Of a stretch of 64,000 nucleotides of DNA, positions 12,771 through 23,900 are shown piece after piece. The stretch comes from Chamaea fasciata (lineage: Eukaryota; Chordata; Aves; Passeriformes; Sylviidae). The stretch's first letter is position 1. Every line of letters begins with the position of its first letter. The position numbers were made by a program, and so were the translations under genes. The DNA lies in contig JARCOQ010000006.1 of the NCBI GenBank assembly GCA_029207755.1, positions 72,886,093 through 72,950,092 on the forward strand. The letters are read 5' to 3'. The notes beneath the pieces are model-generated. The model was not told where the DNA came from and did no database searches. It worked only from the letters and a program-made list of their open reading frames with translations.

Positions 12771-15199
12771 TTTGGTGTATATAGTGAACACAGGAATAGG
12801 TGAACAAAATTCTTCTGCTGCAACCCTCTGCTACAGAAACCAAATGGGGCAATTCTTAAGGACCAATCTTACTTCATTCATTTGTAAACTATTTCCTTTC
12901 AAGCCATTAAATGACTTTTTGTGTCTCTTTTGTACCCCCGGGTTCTGGGTTCCATTGGAAGCCAGCAAGTGGGAGCATGAGCTATTTACTTATTTACTTC
13001 AAGCCTGGAAAAATGGGGGAGACTTTGAAAAGGCTGGTGTCTTCTTGAGAAGGGGATGAAATTTCACACTGGTTCTTACTGAAACCAGTTCACATATCCC
13101 AGGCCTTTCCTCTTCCTACCCCATCTCTCCCCCACCAACATAATTTGCCCATTTATGCTTTAAATTTGGTATAACTCCAACTCCCTAAAGACCCTGAATC
13201 CATTTCCACTCTGTAACACGAGGGCAACTCCACCCGGGGCTGTGAAATGGCATTAGGGTACTGGAGAATATGCTTTGCAGTATTAACATGAATTAAACTG
13301 GAATTGAAAATAAAGACCCCTGAACAGAGTTTCTTTTTGCAGTGCTAATAAAATCTGCATTCTTGGCAGCAGCACCCAAAATCTGGCTGGTGCACTGAAA
13401 ACAGAAACCCTTCCTCTGGCTGCTGTCGCCCCTTTCCTTCCCAGGGCTGCCAAGAACCACAGGTCGCTGCTGGAGGGGAACACCCATCAAGGTCTCTCTT
13501 AGTTTGGGGTCCTACCAGAATGAATATTAACTCAGGGATACCAGCTCATCTGCCAGTGTCCTCAGTTGATGGAAAAAATGGATTGAACAGAAATGAGTGA
13601 ATGGGGGGGAAAAATATCCTCGTAAACTTCAGAAGTTTTCAAAGGTTTTGTTTTGATGTGGAGTTCAAGGCTCCAATAAGCCTTTCTGCAAGCTAAAATG
13701 AAACTGAAAAGGTGATAAGCTAAACTCACTGCTTTGCTGGAATAACCAAAATCTATGGACCACACTCATTTTTACTGAAGGAGATTGAGTCAGTGCAGTA
13801 GCTTTCCTACACTGAGTTTTTATTGATGTTTCTTTGTTGTCACCTGTATTAATCGTCCACTGTATACATGTAATTCTGAAATCCATCTTTTTGCAATGGC
13901 ATCTCCTATGTTATTTCTAGCGAGACACCTGTGAGGATTCCCACAATGACCAGCCATATACAGCAGCTCTTTGTCTCCCACAGGACACAAAGAGGAACAA
14001 TAAACCACTCATAGGGAGTCTTGAAACTCTGCAGCAGCAAGTTCTGAGAGGGGAAAAGGAACCTGATGATTTGAAAGGCTTCTCTTAAGTTTCCTGCAAC
14101 ATGGCATCAGCCTTCAGATGATCTGCTGGGAGCTCATCAGACCCCCATGTGCATCATTTACTCACAGTACTACACTGTTATGGTCTTCCTACAGCCAGCA
14201 CAGGCAATGCCAGCAAATAAAATACGGAAGCCAAATCAGAATTCCTTCAAGATTTAGGAGAAGAAATATTGCCACAGAAGGATTGTTGTCTACTGTACCT
14301 TTCTGTTACAAAAGTTTCATTGGAAAAAACACTGATGTTGAAGAGAAATATAAAACATAGGGGACTCCAGGGCTGTTTCTTCTGGATTGCTGTTTATGAT
14401 ATTCTGCTGTCAAGTCTCCTGTCACTATCTGGAAACTTTTTAGAATCATTAGAGTGATCAAACACTTTCTGCTAAACTTAAACTCTCTTCAGCCTGCAAA
14501 CAACTCTGTACAGCCAGTCCTGCCTTGTTTCTTCCTGTCCCAAGGAACTCTTACTGAACACCTGGCCTTTCAACCTCATGGATATCCCAAGTTTCCAAAG
14601 CCCTACCATGTACTATCCCTTAGTCTCCCAAACTAGCAAGTGGATCCACTCAGGAATAAACGCACTCAGCTGAACAGTCCATTTTCAACTCCTTTGTTCA
14701 GGTAACATAACCGGGTTAGCAATCAGTCACCTTTCTAAATGACAAATACCTCATGTTATAGACAGGAAAAGTGCATGATCTCTTACATCAGTGGATTTTA
14801 AACCCAGCCCTCTCAATCTCCCTTTTCAGGACCTCAGCCTATTAACTGACACAGAGCACTTCAGAAAAACCACAACAGCCTCCTGCCAGAAAAATGGTTT
14901 TGTTGCAAATAATGTCAGAGGTTTCTGTAAACAAAACATTGCAAAGGACCACCTGTGACCACCTCTTTTTTAGTGAGTACTTTATCAGTATCTGTCCAGA
15001 TCCCTCCCAAGTGCTCCAGCTATTGCCATTCAACTGCATGCTGAGAAATGAGTGCAGGAAAAGGATTTAGCTGAGGCCACAAAACATTTATCTTAATCCT
15101 AGTTTGGTAGATTACCATGTCTATTTAAAGTGGCATAGCAGTCTGCAGTTGAAAAAAACCCAAAAAAACCCAAAAAACCCCCTAACTGTAGGAATTTCC

Positions 15200-15247
15200 T
15201 GGTGCTTTTGACTTCTCAGTGCTTTTTCCCGATGCTTTTGATTTCTC
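15200..15247. repeat. Imperfect 30-bp-spaced direct repeat
   Basis: A 17-bp block at 15201-15217 recurs with a few mismatches at 15231-15247. It adjoins the left arm of the local duplication. Confidence 0.6.
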
Positions 15248-15450
15248 ATCAGCAAGTAAAAAGGCAAAACACTTGTGGTAATTTCTTCAGTGCCAAAATG
15301 TGTGCAGTGTACTGGAGGGTTAACTCACATCACCTACTTCCCTTGGAAAATTAGTATGCTTACCAATAATCCTTACTCTTGGGAGGCTTTAGGAACTTCT
15401 AAATATCATTATTTTCAAATGTCCGTTTAGCTCATGCAGCTGTTGAGATA
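15248..15450 (+). repeat. Left copy of a diverged local duplication
   Basis: This segment aligns in the same orientation to 16212-16420 at roughly two-thirds identity. Shared blocks include TGGAGGG, TTAACTCACA, GGAAAATTA followed by TATGCT, GAGGCTTT, TATTTTCAA and CAGCTGTT, in the same order with small gaps. It could be an old segmental duplication or two copies of an old dispersed repeat that I do not recognise. Confidence 0.7.
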
Positions 15451-16211
15451 CTTTTATATTTGCTACCCACTTCAGACATGTGAGTTATACTTCAATCGGG
15501 AAGTAGCTGGTCTGATCAATACACAAGCTTTTGTCCCACACCTACTGGAGAAAACATGTTCTTGTCCAAGAAAATATGCTGCTTGATCAGAGAATTGTAT
15601 CCAGGAATCATTACCTGAACTCAAGAACACTAAACTTGACTACTTGTTATGAGACGCTGAGTTTTACAAATTAACGTGGGTCACGATCTGCCAAAACCTT
15701 AATAAACTCCATTTACACGCATTATAAATTTCTTTCAGAGTCTTGTGGAAAAAATTACTTTTCCTGCAAAAAAAAAAATCTCTAAAATACAAACTTTTAG
15801 TGAATAATACTTTCCAGCTGCATGAAAACCTACCAAGGATATTACTCCAACCACAGAAATCACACTTTTGAAGATCAATATCCTAACAAAACTCGCATCA
15901 GAAAAATAAATCAATCCACCTAAAATTTGTGGATTTTTCTTTGAAATCCATTCCCCTGATCGGCCACATTCGTTTCTCTGAATGAGCTTCAGTGTGAGTG
16001 CAGTTTTTTTGCAAGTCAGAGAAAAATGGCACGGTCATACAGAAAAACATTCCCCAAAGGCTCCCTTGTTGTGTGCAGGGACATTAATAATGAGTTATCT
16101 CTACTGATGGCATTTCAACATGAGACACCCCAGTGTCACCCTTTGGTTTGCTGGGGATTTTTGCTTTGTTTGTATAGACGCATAATCTTTCTGTATCACC
16201 ACTATATTGGT

Positions 16212-16420
16212 CAATCACATGCGGAAAAAAAAGGAAAATCCATCTTTTTCTCCAGTGTTACAGCACATGCAGCATAGTGGAGGGATAATTAACTCACAAC
16301 TCCCCCTATTTCCCCTGGAAAATTATTATGCTGGCTAATAAACCTTACAGTTATGAGGCTTTTATGAACTTACAAAACCTGCAGTATTTTCAAGTGCATG
16401 TGTGGTTTGTTCAGCTGTTT
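16212..16420 (+). repeat. Right copy of a diverged local duplication
   Basis: This is the partner of 15248-15450, about 965 bp downstream in the same orientation. The shared order of blocks is clear from about 16255 onward. The upstream boundary near 16212 is less certain. No terminal repeats or target-site duplications were seen around either arm. Confidence 0.7.
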
Positions 16421-16644
16421 GAACTCTTCTTACTTCAGTCACCCTTACTCCTGGTGAACTCACACCCCAGAAATGCTTTGCATCAATGAAAAATAACTCT
16501 GTGACTGAAAGTGTATGAGATTCTTGTACATTCATTCCTTCCATGATTAATTAAAGGGTTTGGGGATTTTTTTTCCTTTTCTCAGTGGAGCTATGCTGCC
16601 AGTTGCTGAAAACTGGACAGTTTGGTGCTCAACACACCCTGGAT

Positions 16645-16752
16645 TTATTATCTGATCTTCAGGCGAACCACTTAAACCTCTAGTGGTTTATTTTTACCAA
16701 CTGTAAAACACAAGTAACAATCATCACCTACCTTTAGGTGTCTTCGGACATT
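16645..16752 (+). mobile_element. MIR-like SINE remnant
   Basis: The order of elements matches the central and 3' part of the MIR family: a CTTAAACCTCT block, a T-rich spacer with TTTT, CCAACTGTAAAA, an AT-rich AATCAT stretch and then ACCTACCT. MIRs are old amniote tRNA-derived SINEs, normally strongly diverged, as here. The 5' tRNA-related part is not recognisable. Confidence 0.7.
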
Positions 16753-17625
16753 CCAGGTAAAACACCATCTCAAGGTCACGGGGATGTGCCAAACTTGTTG
16801 TACTGTGGGATCAACTTCTTCCTCCAACTTTCCACAGAAGTTCTTGCCATTAGGAAAGCAGAGAATGCAGAACATGCTGACAAGCCTACCTTATTTTTTC
16901 CCATTTAAAAGGCTTAAAAGATAAACTACATATAGTATTTTCCAAAACATTACAAATAAACGCTGCACCAATTTCAGTAAAGACCATGAAGAACAGTAAA
17001 AATTAATTAAGTTTGAATAAATATATCTAAATAAAGAAAGAACTGTTCCATACAAGAGTTTGTGCCAATTTATCCCTCTTCACCTGAAAATACCTGAGAA
17101 AACTGATGGAGATCATGAGTATCCTCAGAACAAATGAAAGCTGCAAGGCATCATCCTGTGATTTTCCCTCTTGGGCTGCTGATGGGATCCCCCTGGACAC
17201 ATAGCCAATAAATGTCCTGGAAAATACGTTTTCATTTCAGGAATGATTTCCTTAAGCAGTGTGAATGTGATACATGGCACTTTCAGTACGGTGAATAGCT
17301 GAGAAAAGTGCATCTACAACAAAGCAGGAATGTCATGAAATTCATTCTCACCAACAGATGGGTATTCCTGAATGTCAGAACACACACTAGTCATCAGTAC
17401 ATTTGGGGACTTGAAAACTTCTGTAACAGCAACAAGTCTGAATAAGTCCAGCTGCATCACTTACCTGGAATTTAATACAAAGAAACACACTGTGCTACAT
17501 CACTTCTCTGGCATTTATTCCAGGCAAGATGTTTTTATTCTTTATTTTTCAAAGAAGAATTACAGAAAAAAGGAAAAAAAAACCAAACAAAGAAGAACCT
17601 TAAACAAAACACTATGTCTCCAGTA
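16753..17625. other. Non-coding stretch before LTR copy 2
   Basis: This is AT-rich unique sequence with an A-rich tract near 17564-17590. No gene or repeat family was recognised. Confidence 0.5.
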
Positions 17626-17630
17626 GATAC
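17626..17630. repeat. 5-bp target-site duplication, left (GATAC)
   Basis: GATAC directly precedes the terminal TG of LTR copy 2 and recurs at 18443-18447. Confidence 0.85.
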
Positions 17631-18442
17631 TGTCTTGGTTTGGGAAGACAGGTATCTGCTAGGTAATAAAAAAAAAAAACCAACTGCAGTTTCTTTTGGG
17701 ATGGAGAGTGTAAACCCCTCCCCCCTCCACCGCCCCCTTTTTTTTCCAATTATAAATTACAATCAGAGGCTCTTAGGCAAAGATTTGGGAAATAGGAATA
17801 GCAGTTCTTTACTAGTATGTAATACAAAGCAAACAAACACAAAAAAAACCTCACCAAACAACTACAGCGTTAATAACAAATGAAAACAGTACCAAGAACT
17901 TTCAGGGCTTTGTTTCACAAAACCCAGGGCAGTTTGGTTTCGGTGTCCCTGCAGGATCCTCAGAGCACCAAGCTGAAACAGTGGAAAAGTCCAGGGCTCG
18001 TAGCTGGGATGGCAGGGTGCCTCAGAAGGCAGGGGCAGGATGTCCCGGCAGCGCAGGGGGTGCAGGGTCATGCTGTAGCAAGAGGAGCAGCGCCGAAGAA
18101 GCCGAAGGCGAGGTAGGGCCTGGACCAGCTCCCGCGGGTGGCAGGGAAAACTCAGGATTCAGGCCGAACTGGTGATAGTAGATTTTCCAGGACTGGATCC
18201 CTTTGGCCACAGTGAAACTCTCCTAGCCAGCAACAGCCATTCTCTCTCTCCCCGAACGCCAGAAACAGAAGAGCCTGCAGCTGTCTCAAGCTCTGTCTTT
18301 TACCTGCATTATCTCTCCTTTCTACCTTTGTCTACTTCTTTGTTTCGGTTAAGTACTCTCAAGTATCCAACACCTGGTTTCTTTGGTAACTTATGGGGAA
18401 AAATTTCTTTAGAGAAAGAAGGAACAAACCTAACCCCTAACA
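17631..18442 (-). mobile_element. Solo LTR of an endogenous retrovirus (copy 2)
   Basis: This 812-bp element starts TG, ends CA and is flanked by perfect 5-bp GATAC duplications. It is the more complete copy and keeps the 88 bp near its low-coordinate end that copy 1 (9394-10146) lacks. The minus-strand orientation is inferred from an AGTAAA-like polyadenylation signal (17808-17813, minus) followed by a U5-like segment ending in ACA. The middle part (about 17960-18190) is unusually GC- and CpG-rich for this window. No retroviral coding region is attached. The different duplications of the two copies show separate insertions of one family in the same orientation, 7.5 kb apart. Confidence 0.88.
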
Positions 18443-18447
18443 GATAC
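18443..18447. repeat. 5-bp target-site duplication, right (GATAC)
   Basis: This matches 17626-17630 exactly. Confidence 0.85.
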
Positions 18448-20133
18448 TCACCATCATTATTGCTTTTTGAATTAGGAGATGTGTTTCACTTTGGCAAAAC
18501 ATTCTAGAAGATTGTAAGTCATTGCAAACACCAGTCACAGGACGGAAATGAAGCTCTGTTCAGCTTTGCACATCTATATTCCAGTGCATACAAAAAGTAC
18601 AGAGCACTCCTCAATGTATTTTCAGAATGCTTGGCAACAATGCATTAAATACAATCATGGCTGCACATTGGCTCTTCATTCCTATACTCAGAGGTGGAAG
18701 ATTATGAAGTAGTGTCTTTTATCTTCTGAAGTTGGTAGACTTTTTTTCCTGTAAGTGAACATATTATAAGGTTTGCAGAGGGGAAAGTCAACAAATTGTG
18801 CCCAGCATCTGGAACCCAGAACAGAGGAACCAGTTCCTATTGTGGTTAGTCACCAGGGAACAGTGAGCCCTCAGACAGATGGCGCTTTGTTCTCATCCCA
18901 GAAAATCCCAGCGCACCCAGGGAAGCTCACGCTCTGCAGGGGCCTCATCACACAGTCCATGTTTAGGGCTCATTTTAAAGCTTGGAAATCCACAATGACC
19001 TGAAGTGCTGTGTGCCAGCATTCTGCTCTCAGTGCTCAGCTGGGCTGTCTCTCAATGCTCAGAGCAGTCCAGGCTGCTGAGATTTAGAGGCCTGGGACAC
19101 GGCTTTATTTACAGTGCACATCGGACAAGAGCTTGCGTTGATGATCATCCCTATAAAAGTTTTTTATGTACGTATAAAATAGATTGACTCCCCACACCAT
19201 GGGTTGCCTTGAACATTTCCTGATCTGTATTTACATTTCTTTGACCTGGTGAAGAGAAAGCACAACACAGAAAGGTCCTTATTTATACCCCACAAAACAT
19301 GTACCTTTGGGAGAAGGGATACTGAAGTTCACATACCTACTCAAGGAGAGCAGGGAGTGACAAGCTGGTATTGCTGCTCCCAGGTTTGCTTTTTAACTGG
19401 TTTTCTATTAGAGCAAGAGTTAATCAGGTCAGTTTAAAACATTACAGTTGGTGAAAATCATCCCCTTCACTAGAATAAAAAAAAGACATCCAAATTAATT
19501 AAGGAGACAAATGAAGAATTTTGTATCAGACTATTTAGAAATTCACACCATGAGAAGCAGTTTAATTTACTGCTCTCAAATGTGAGTAAAATTGAAGGAT
19601 CTGACTTGAAAAAAAAATGTTTATGTATTCTTCACGCTGCACAAGCATGGCTGAATTTGCTTTATCTGACACTTACAGAAAGGATAATAACATTCTCTTC
19701 TCCACACAGAAAGATGTCATTTTCATAGCAGACTAACTCTGTGTCCTCACACCTGGAGATCTCGAGTCCATGACTGGGACTCAGTCCTGATCACGCAGTT
19801 AACTTAAGCAAACTTGTCACCTTGGAAGGTAGGGCCACAGGACAGTCTAGTCTCTTACAAAAAGTCTCTTCTCCAGCTCCTTGCCTCTTTTGAAGTCCAA
19901 CCTGAACACCAGATGAAGGCTGAGCTTTCAGCCAGGAGGACACAATTAAAAGATGTATCCAGCACATGAATGCTTCCAGGGAAAAAATGAATGCTCTGGA
20001 GCAATCCCTCCCCTCTTTAAGAGCAAGAACTAAGGGTTTGCACTATAATAAGAGTTAAATGGCAGTTGTTTTACATGGTGTCAGAGCAAGCCCCACACTG
20101 ATCACCTGCTGGACTGAAATTCAAGACATTTAG
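18448..20133. other. Non-coding stretch after LTR copy 2
   Basis: This is unique AT-rich sequence with no recognised gene, RNA or repeat. Confidence 0.5.
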
Positions 20134-20844
20134 ATGCTCACCACTGACCTGCAAGACACAGGCCAAAGTCATATGTGGAACAGTCCCTTGCTATCAGGTT
20201 TTTATGAGGGTTATGCAGCAGAGCAATGTACAGCATGCACACTTTTCAGGGAGGCAGGGAAGTTTTGCAACCCAAAAGCTCCTTCTGACACTAAATGGGA
20301 TCAGCTTACAACACTGCAGACCTCACACTCAGCAGGAGCTGTGTGTGCCCTAAAACAGACCTCACAGCAGATTTCAGTGCTTGCTACAGAGCATCCTCTC
20401 TGTACCAGCACAACACAAACACACCAAAGAGAGTTGGGTGTCCCCAGAACAGCAAGATCAGAGGATGCCAGTGCTGCTCCTGCAGGCCCAGCAGAAGGGT
20501 GTGCAGGGACAGACTTCCATGTGTGGGAAGCAGTGCCTGCAGCAAAAGGGTTTCCAACCAGAGCACATTGGCTGTGCTGCCACAGAGTAATTGGGTACTT
20601 TCCCACATGGTCAGCCAGCTCTCCTGGCCGGCAGGACAGAAATGCAGCAGAAACATGGTCCTTTCAAAGGATTACTCCTGGCTCTGGAGAGGTTTGTAAA
20701 TTTTGGCAGTCTCAGGATGGACTGTGCAAAGAGAAAATGAACTTCTCTGCTCCCTCTCACACACTGCAGCCACACAAGGCCCAGCCATACAGCCATAACG
20801 TAGCTCTTAATAAAAAAGCACTGACGTGCCCTGTAGGCCCTTAA
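20134..20844 (+). other. Longest open frame in the window, 236 codons, unrecognised
   Basis: The frame runs from an ATG at 20134 to a TAA at 20842-20844. I recognise no family. The predicted protein has no signal peptide, membrane segment or repeated domain, and its composition is unremarkable. The ATG context is weak (T at -3, C at +4). The region is more GC-rich than its surroundings and four other overlapping frames of 69-134 codons are open across it, so base composition may explain the length. AATAAA at 20809-20814 lies inside the 3' end of the frame, and an A-rich tract begins at 20851, which would suit an unspliced or retroposed transcript end. It could be an lncRNA exon, a retrocopy or chance. 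I do not call it a gene. Confidence 0.2.
20809..20814 (+). terminator. AATAAA polyadenylation-type signal before an A-rich tract
   Basis: AATAAA lies about 37 bases before an A-rich tract. The arrangement resembles a retroposed 3' end, but AATAAA alone is frequent in AT-rich DNA. Confidence 0.25.
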
Positions 20845-20850
20845 AAGACT

Positions 20851-20905
20851 AAAAAAAACCAAAACCAAAAACAAACAAACAAACAAAAAAAAACCCAAAA
20901 AAAAA
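20851..20905. repeat. A-rich simple tract with AAAC units
   Basis: About 55 bp are almost entirely A with interspersed C, partly as AAAC units. It is either a decayed poly-A tail or a simple repeat. Confidence 0.9.
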
Positions 20906-20920
20906 GGAACAGAATGTTCC
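20906..20920. promoter_or_regulatory. Perfect palindromic steroid-receptor-type element (IR3)
   Basis: GGAACAGAATGTTCC consists of two perfect inverted half-sites, GGAACA and TGTTCC, separated by 3 bp. This is the arrangement bound by glucocorticoid, androgen, progesterone and mineralocorticoid receptors. The match is seen directly. Function is inference, since no promoter or gene is identified nearby. Confidence 0.5.
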
Positions 20921-23900
20921 TGTGTGTTTCATAAATCGGTATATAAGCATAATGCAACCTACTATCCTAGACAGAAAATGAAGTACCTTAAAAAGTATTG
21001 AATTCTCAGTGAATTTTCTCAGTGGATTGGCATGAAGCTATTTAGCCCAGATGTTTCCATAATTCTGATGCATTAGGAGCTGCACAACACCGTGGCCAAG
21101 TGTTAACACAGTGAACTGTAAAACATGTAAAGATCCTGGCTTCCAGACTTATTGGAAGTTTTCACTCTAACCACTCTGCTTCTTTAAGCAGCTATGTTTT
21201 TTTTACAATATGCACTTATATTTTAGTGCACATGGAAGAAGAACTAAAGCATTCCCCTCCCCCACGTCAAAACCTAATTCTGTATGTTCTCTGGAACAAT
21301 GTAGAGAGGCCAACGAGAGAATGACACAGAGTCTTTCAGAAATGGGAATCACGCCTCTGAACAGCAAATCTCACACTCCAGGCAAAAGCAGGGTCAGCAA
21401 GGCACAGCTGGGTACCACATGAGCAGGTGAAAAAGTGATGGCGAGATTTCTGATGACAACCTGGTGGCCAAAAGACAGACCATCTCACTGCAAGGCTCTC
21501 ATTTGCATCTGTAATGGATTTAGGGATTTGTAGAGGTAGTTTTAAAGATATCCAAGCAGGTGTAATGTGTATGTTGGAATGGCCTGACTGAGTGAAGCAA
21601 TAATGGGAATATGAAGCAGCACAAAGAAATGTAACAGCGTGTGCTTAGAAGAATGTGAGATAAAGAGTGCAAGAAATAAACTGGCAGTCTCTACAGAAGA
21701 ACAACGCAATGGAATTGTGATCTTGCATTGAGAGATCATTTGGAAAAATCTTTGTCACCATACTTAATTTGAACCTGCAGTCACAACTCTGTTTTCATAT
21801 GAGTACTTGCTGGAATAGGCCTCACACTCAGACAGAAAACCAGGTGTGAGAAGTGGAGTAACTTCCATTTCTTGGAACAAAAAATGCCAAAACTTCATTT
21901 ATCCTTGGAGTTTCTCATGCCTTTTTAAGGCAAACCAATGTTATTTGGGTTAAGGCTCTACAGAGCACACTGGTGCAATCCACCATGGAGTATCACCCTG
22001 ACCACTCACACACTGATTACCCTCCAGAACAAAGAAGGCCATGGAGGCTTTGTTTCACTTCTACACAGTGAAACTCTAGTACCCAAATTTTCTGTATGCT
22101 ACTGTCAACTGTTCTGCCTTTTCTCCCCCACCCCATGGCTACTCAGCAACTTGTCCTTCAGCTGTATTTCCCAGCATAACCAATCCACATTACTGGCTGC
22201 TACTTTTATTTAAAATCATTACAGAACTTACAGTTAGTGAGAAGAGAAACCTGTATTTCAAAAATGGAGTTTGTAAAGCCATAGCAGGTGGCAGAATTTT
22301 TCCTATGTAACAGAGCTTAATCCCAAGCCTTCCACTACTCCTGGCTAATTTAAACCATTCTGTTCCTTTTCAGTTGGATACAGCCTGTGATAGCTGTTGG
22401 ACAAAAGCTGATGACACCCATAACTGCTAGATAGCTCTCCTGTCTAACAGCCACAGAATTCTCATCTAGGCATGGAAAAAGTCAAACATCAGCTTGTACG
22501 AGACAGTTCTACATTGTTTCTAAATTAGAGCTCTGCAATTTAAAAGCTAATTCTCCTATCATCCATTTCACCCTTATCAGTTTGCCAGCTCAGAGGTTAA
22601 ATGAAGCAAATATCACGTTACGTTCCTTTAAATTTGGAAAAAGAAAACATATGGGGTAGTGAAAAAAAGAGGTGTAGTCTTCAGATATCTTAACTATGAA
22701 AATATTGTCAAATAACCATTATCATCATGTTAAAATAAATATTTAAACACAAAACTCCTAGAAAATTAATGACCAGAATACTGTAACAATTACTTTTTTT
22801 CTAAAGCATTTTTTTAAAATTGTGACAAAAATTCAGACTAAACAAGGTACCAATAATCATTTGCACATTTGCCTTGGATTTAACTCACTTCCTTCTCTAT
22901 CACTCTTCCTGTATGAGCTTTAGGAAATAAAAGCATTTTTTTCTCTATTTCAAGCACAATCCTGAATAGTGAAGTGACAGCTTAAAAATTGCAATTATAA
23001 CTCACTGAGATTCTGCAAATGCTGGTGCCTCAATTCTCTTTTTCCATGGGATTACTAACAAGATCATTGCCTGTCTCTCTCCAAATAACAGACAGTAAGG
23101 AGCCCATAAAAAATGAGCCCTTGGATTATCCAGTTTTTACACTTCATTTTGTAGAATTACTGCCTTCCTATATAATTTTCAGTGATGTTTAACTAGCTCC
23201 CAAATGGCTCACAGTGTCCACTTTACTTAACTAGCTTCATTTTTTTCCCCAAATATAATTGTTCCAGCAAAAGTTTCCTGACATATAACCCATACTTCTC
23301 TTTTTCTGGGTCTTTCTATGTGAAATGGGAGGCCAGCAGAAATACTGCATTTCTGAGTAAATACAGTGACAAAACCACAGAAAAAAAGCCTGCAGAGGAG
23401 AGACATGAGCTCCAACAGCTGAGCTGAGAGAAGATACTTCACTAATAGTTAATAGAATGTGTCACCCAAAAGCACTGGGAAAGAAATAATTTATCACAGC
23501 TCTTATACTCTCCTATTGCTCTGTCCATTATCAGGACCAAACCCTTCGATATTCTCATAAGAAATGAACAAAACTTAGTGTGACTCAAACATATCTACAT
23601 TATCTGTAGGCTTTAAAGTTCCCGTTTTGTTGATCAGCAAGCCTGTAGATTGGCTAGTCCATAAATTCTTATATTTATTTTCACTCTTTAAACACAGCAT
23701 ATCCCTGAGTTTGATGCTCTCTGAAAGAAATTTTCTCTTTAGTTGGTTGTAAGAGAAATGTTCTACTGAGTGGTTGTCAATTTTTGTCTGTGGTATTTCT
23801 TGCTTTGCTCACAAAAATCAAAGTAAGAAAAGACAGGACTAATTTTGTTATGAAGAAAAGACTCCCAGAGCACAGGCATGGGAATGCCATTTATTACTGT

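Larger units (their letters stand above)
10152..15247. other. Non-coding stretch between LTR copy 1 and the local duplication
   Basis: No gene was recognised and there is no retroviral coding sequence, which argues against the two LTRs being ends of one provirus. It holds an 18-bp palindrome, a 15-bp tandem duplication and a homeodomain/octamer-motif-rich stretch, each listed separately. An A/C-rich simple tract sits near 15150-15182. Confidence 0.55.

Noticed and set aside
9394..18442. The two related LTRs as the two ends of one provirus
   Set aside because: Each LTR has its own different 5-bp duplication on both sides, and the sequence between them shows no primer-binding site or gag, pol or env resemblance.
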